From the NCBI RefSeq assembly GCF_900183975.1, contig NZ_LT853882.1, forward strand, positions 2,287,501 through 2,351,500: DNA of 64,000 nt, read 5' to 3'. The position numbers and the translations under genes were made by a program. Shown here piece by piece: positions 60,752 through 64,000 of this stretch (position 1 is the first letter of the stretch; every line of letters starts with the position of its first letter). This DNA is from Xanthomonas fragariae (GTDB taxonomy: Bacteria > Pseudomonadota > Gammaproteobacteria > Xanthomonadales > Xanthomonadaceae). The notes below the pieces were generated by a model, which saw only the letters and a program-made list of their open reading frames with translations, ran no database searches and was not told the DNA's origin.

Positions 60752-63700
60752 ATGACTGCCAACGCCCTCGTCAGCATCGTCATGCCGACCTGCAAGCCGC
60801 GCCACTTCGCGCAGGCGCTCGACAGCGTGTTGGCGCAGACCTACACCGCGTTGGAGTTGGTGATCTGCGACGACAACGCTAACGGCGCCATCGAAGCGAT
60901 GTTGGCGTCCAGGCTGGCGGACGCGCCATTCCCGATCCGCTACCACCGCAATGCATCCCGGCTCGGCGAACTCGGCAGCACCATCAAAGGCATCGGGTTG
61001 GCACAGGGCGAGTACGTCAAATTCCTGCACGACGACGTGCTGCAGCCTGACTGCGTTGCGCAGTTGGTTGCGGCGATGGAGCACAGCCCTGACGCCGCGT
61101 TGGCGTCCTCGCGGCGGCGGCGCATCGACGATGACAGTGCGCCGTTGCCGGACATCCTGGCCACCTGCTTCCCGTTTGCCGAGGATGTAGTGATCGACGG
61201 GCCTGAGTTGGTGTCGTTTCTGGCCGACCACACCATCAACCTCATCGGCGAGCCGAGCTGTGTGTTGTGTCGGCGTGCCGACTTGGTGGCGCTGGGCAGC
61301 GAGCTGATGTCTTTGAACGGCAAGCCGATCTATTGGGTCGGCGGCTTGGCGATCTACGTCAAGCTGCTGCGCCACGGCAATCTGGTCTTGCTGTCCAGTC
61401 CGCTCACGCACTTGCGCGCGTCCGGCGCGCAATGCAGTCAGGCCGATCCCGATCAGCCAGGCAGCGGCGATTGGGGCCATGAAGATTTGCGCCAGGGCAT
61501 CTGCCAGCTCGGGTGGCGACGCGAGAGTGGCGACAACCGCCTAGTGAGCGTCGCACCGCTTAGCTCGCACAAGGCGCGGGTGTTCAAGTCGGTGGATCTG
61601 GTCAATGCGTTGATGCAAAGCGCCGGGACGGCCGAGCGTGTGTCGCCGCCCACCTGGTTGGGCGTACGCCATCCGACAGCGATCCAGCGCACGTTGATCG
61701 AAGCCCGCTTGCAGGCGCATGCCGGCGGCCCGCGCATTGCGGTGATGCTCATCGACAGCAACGGCGATGCGGCAGCCGTGGCTGCTACACAAGCCAGCTT
61801 GACGGCGGTGGCGTGTTATCAGAACCAGCAGACCTGGGTGGTCGGCGCCTGTGCGCAGCAGGTTTCCGACCACGGCGAGCGCGGCGTACTGATCAGCGCA
61901 GATGGCTTGGCGGCAACGCTCAACCAGTTAGTCGCCACACAAGAGTCGATCGACTGGGTGCTGCTGGTCGACGCTGGCACACTCTTCACCGCCAGCGGCT
62001 TGCTGATGCTGGCACTGTACATACTCGTGCTGCCAGACGATTGCCAGGCGGTCTATGCAGACGAAGTGGTGGCGTTGGACAACGCGCAGCTGGGGCTGGC
62101 GATGCGGCCGACGCTGTATCTGGACATGTTGGTGAGCGCGCCATCCACGATGTCGCGGCACTGGTTGTTCCGGCACCGCATGTTGTTGGCCGATGGCGGT
62201 TTTCCGGCCGGCCAGGGCGATGCCTTCGAGCTCGGCTACCAACTTGGCCTGGTCCAACGTTACGGCCTGGCATGCGTTCGACATATCGCCGAACCATTAC
62301 TGGTCGCATCGGCCAACACGCGGCACGGCGACGAGGACGAACAGCAGGCCATCTCGCGCCATCTCGCTGCGCGTGGCTACGTGAACGCGGTGGTGCACAG
62401 TGCCGGACCCGGCCGGCATGCGGTGGACTATCGCCATACGCAGCAGCCCATGGTCAGCATTCTGGTGCTGGTCGATGGCCGCCTGCCGCAGGTGCAGCGC
62501 TGCCTGGAAAGCGTGCTGGCCAACACTGCCTACCCGCATTACGAATTGCTGCTACTGGACCGCGCAGACAGCACCCAGCCGGAACTGCGCGACTGGTTGG
62601 CGGGTATCGACAACTTAGGCATGCAGCAGATCCGCGTGCTGCGCTTGGACGATGAGCCTTCGCGCGAGGCGGCCTGCAATGCGGCGGCTGAGCAAGCACG
62701 TGGTGACATGCTGCTGTGGCTGGCGGCGGGTGCGGCAGCCATGAAGGCCGATTGGCTGGCGCAACTGCTCAACCACGCGCTGCGCCCGGAGGTCGGTGCG
62801 GTGGCCGGCAAGCTGCTGCGGGGCGATGGGACCGTGCATCACGCCGGCTTGCTGCTGGGCCTTGGGGCACCGGCAGCGCGCGCGTTCGAAGGCGCTGCGT
62901 TCGACGAATCCGGCTATCTGCAGCGCCTGCAACTCGATCAGAACTACAGCGCGCTCAGTGGCCAATGCCTGATGCTGCCGCGTCAGTTGTTTCTGGACGC
63001 CGGTGGCTTTGAGCAGGAACCAGCGTTGGCGCAGTGGAGCGATGTCGACCTGTGCCTGCGCCTGCAGCAGGCTGGCTATCTCAATGTGTTTGCAGCGCGC
63101 GCGCAGCTGGTGATCGACCCGCCGGAACCCGCGCCGGCCAGCGCGCTCGACGAAGAAACGATGTACGCGCGTTGGCTGCCGGTGATGGCCAACGACCCGG
63201 CCTATAACCCGGGCTTTTCGCTGGACCCCGGTGCGGGCTTCACCCTAGCCGACCCGCGTGCCAGTTGGCGGCCGCTGCAATCCTGGCGGCCGCTGCCGAT
63301 GGTCATCGCCTTGCCCGCCGACATCGAAGGCTGCGGGCACTATCGGGTGATCCAGCCGCTGCGGGCATTGCGCGAGGCCGGGATAGTCGAGGGCGTGCTG
63401 TTCAACGGCTATCTGGAGATCAGCGAGCTGGCGCGCCAGGATCCCGACGTGGTCATCCTGCAGCGCCAAGTCGGCGAGCCGCGGCTGGAAGCGATGCGGC
63501 GGATGAAGGCGTTGTCGCGCGCGTTCAAGGTCTACGAGCTGGACGACTACTTGCCCAACCTGCCGCTGAAAAGTGTTCACCGCGAGCACATGCCCAAGGA
63601 CATTCTCAAAACGGTGCGCCGCGGGCTGAGTTTTGTGGACCGCTTCGTGGTGTCTACATCGGCGCTGGCCGAGGCGTTTGCCGGTTTGCATAGCGATATC

Positions 63701-64000
63701 CGCGTGGCCGAAAACCGCCTGCCCGCCCATTGGTGGAAGGCCCTGCCGGAACGTTCGGCGCACCGTGGTCGGCGTCCGCGCATCGGCTGGGCCGGCGGTG
63801 CCAGCCACACCGGCGATCTGGAAGTGATCGCCGATGTCGTGCGCGAACTGGCTAACGAGGTCGAATGGGTATTCATGGGCATGTACCCGTTCGCACTGCG
63901 CCAGCACATCCACCAGTTCCAGCCCGGAGTGCGGATCGATCGCTACCCGGAAGCATTAGCTGCGTTGGATCTGGATCTGGCCCTGGCGCCGGTGGAGCAA
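60752..64000 (+). CDS. Very large multidomain glycosyltransferase, candidate flagellin glycosyltransferase (partial, 3' end outside window)
   Basis: The frame from ATG 60752 is open to the window end: 1083 codons without a stop. The N-terminus is a GT2-type domain (SIVMPTCKPRHFAQALDSVL, ICDDN with Asp40-41, FLHDDV with Asp94-95). A second GT2-like unit begins near residue 568 (MVSILVLVDGRLPQVQRCLESVL) and has GLLLG and SDVDLCLRL. A third, GT4-like part starts near residue 850 (VIALPADIEGCGHYRVIQPLRAL) and continues to the edge. Similar giant enzymes beside flagellin genes in Pseudomonas syringae (Fgt1) glycosylate flagellin. The target is inferred from position. Confidence 0.85.
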   Translation, partial: MTANALVSIVMPTCKPRHFAQALDSVLAQTYTALELVICDDNANGAIEAMLASRLADAPFPIRYHRNASRLGELGSTIKGIGLAQGEYVKFLHDDVLQPDCVAQLVAAMEHSPDAALASSRRRRIDDDSAPLPDILATCFPFAEDVVIDGPELVSFLADHTINLIGEPSCVLCRRADLVALGSELMSLNGKPIYWVGGLAIYVKLLRHGNLVLLSSPLTHLRASGAQCSQADPDQPGSGDWGHEDLRQGICQLGWRRESGDNRLVSVAPLSSHKARVFKSVDLVNALMQSAGTAERVSPPTWLGVRHPTAIQRTLIEARLQAHAGGPRIAVMLIDSNGDAAAVAATQASLTAVACYQNQQTWVVGACAQQVSDHGERGVLISADGLAATLNQLVATQESIDWVLLVDAGTLFTASGLLMLALYILVLPDDCQAVYADEVVALDNAQLGLAMRPTLYLDMLVSAPSTMSRHWLFRHRMLLADGGFPAGQGDAFELGYQLGLVQRYGLACVRHIAEPLLVASANTRHGDEDEQQAISRHLAARGYVNAVVHSAGPGRHAVDYRHTQQPMVSILVLVDGRLPQVQRCLESVLANTAYPHYELLLLDRADSTQPELRDWLAGIDNLGMQQIRVLRLDDEPSREAACNAAAEQARGDMLLWLAAGAAAMKADWLAQLLNHALRPEVGAVAGKLLRGDGTVHHAGLLLGLGAPAARAFEGAAFDESGYLQRLQLDQNYSALSGQCLMLPRQLFLDAGGFEQEPALAQWSDVDLCLRLQQAGYLNVFAARAQLVIDPPEPAPASALDEETMYARWLPVMANDPAYNPGFSLDPGAGFTLADPRASWRPLQSWRPLPMVIALPADIEGCGHYRVIQPLRALREAGIVEGVLFNGYLEISELARQDPDVVILQRQVGEPRLEAMRRMKALSRAFKVYELDDYLPNLPLKSVHREHMPKDILKTVRRGLSFVDRFVVSTSALAEAFAGLHSDIRVAENRLPAHWWKALPERSAHRGRRPRIGWAGGASHTGDLEVIADVVRELANEVEWVFMGMYPFALRQHIHQFQPGVRIDRYPEALAALDLDLALAPVEQ

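Overview
The window is a chromosomal segment of a Xanthomonas species. The evidence is the high GC content, the gene order rlmN-ndk, lolA-ftsK-trxB, infA-clpA-clpS and flgMN/flgA/cheV/flgB-L/fliCDS/rpoN2-vemR-fleQ, and a flagellin whose flg22 region is of the Xanthomonas type. Two insertion sequences and several eroded genes would fit an IS-rich species such as X. oryzae, but the species is an inference.

Left part (1-27.7 kb), mostly housekeeping. It opens with the end of a pilF gene, then rlmN and ndk on the minus strand. A PsrA-like TetR repressor gene with its own operator leads a beta-oxidation operon (fadB-fadA). A fluoride riboswitch precedes a CLC-F type fluoride antiporter gene. An IS5-family element separates that gene from rarA, lolA, a DUF3857/transglutaminase gene and ftsK. 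A structured minus-strand RNA is likely between ftsK and trxB. Then come a COG3146 acyltransferase-like gene, aat, infA, clpA, clpS, a NUDIX gene, mnmA, hflD, a chemoreceptor gene whose sigma-28 promoter covers its apparent start codon, and a small unknown gene.

Middle (27.7-39.3 kb), signalling. A PAS-GGDEF-EAL gene is cut in two by an in-frame TAA. Next are a PAS histidine kinase and a GGDEF-EAL-REC response regulator (RavS/RavR-like) and a second kinase facing them (RavA-like). Then flgN, flgM and flgA lie on the minus strand and cheV on the plus strand.

Right part (39.3-64 kb), flagellum. flgBCDEF, flgGHIJKL, fliC, fliD, fliS, a fliT-like gene, a PilZ-like gene and a LuxR-type regulator are followed by the regulatory operon rpoN2-vemR-fleQ. 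Sigma-54 type -24/-12 sites precede flgB, flgA and probably flgG. Sigma-28 sites of the form TAAA-N15-GCCG precede flgM, fliC, fliD and the chemoreceptor gene, with weaker ones before cheV, fliS and the split PAS gene. The promoters therefore show the cascade: FleQ/RpoN2 to rod-hook genes, then FliA/FlgM to late genes. Downstream of fleQ, a DegT-type aminotransferase gene (probably for flagellin glycan synthesis) has been reduced to fragments and hit by a second IS. A very large glycosyltransferase gene, a candidate flagellin glycosyltransferase, runs off the right edge.

A GGGATTGG-rich repeat recurs in four intergenic regions, two of them inside operons. No rRNA gene, complete tRNA gene or CRISPR array was seen.
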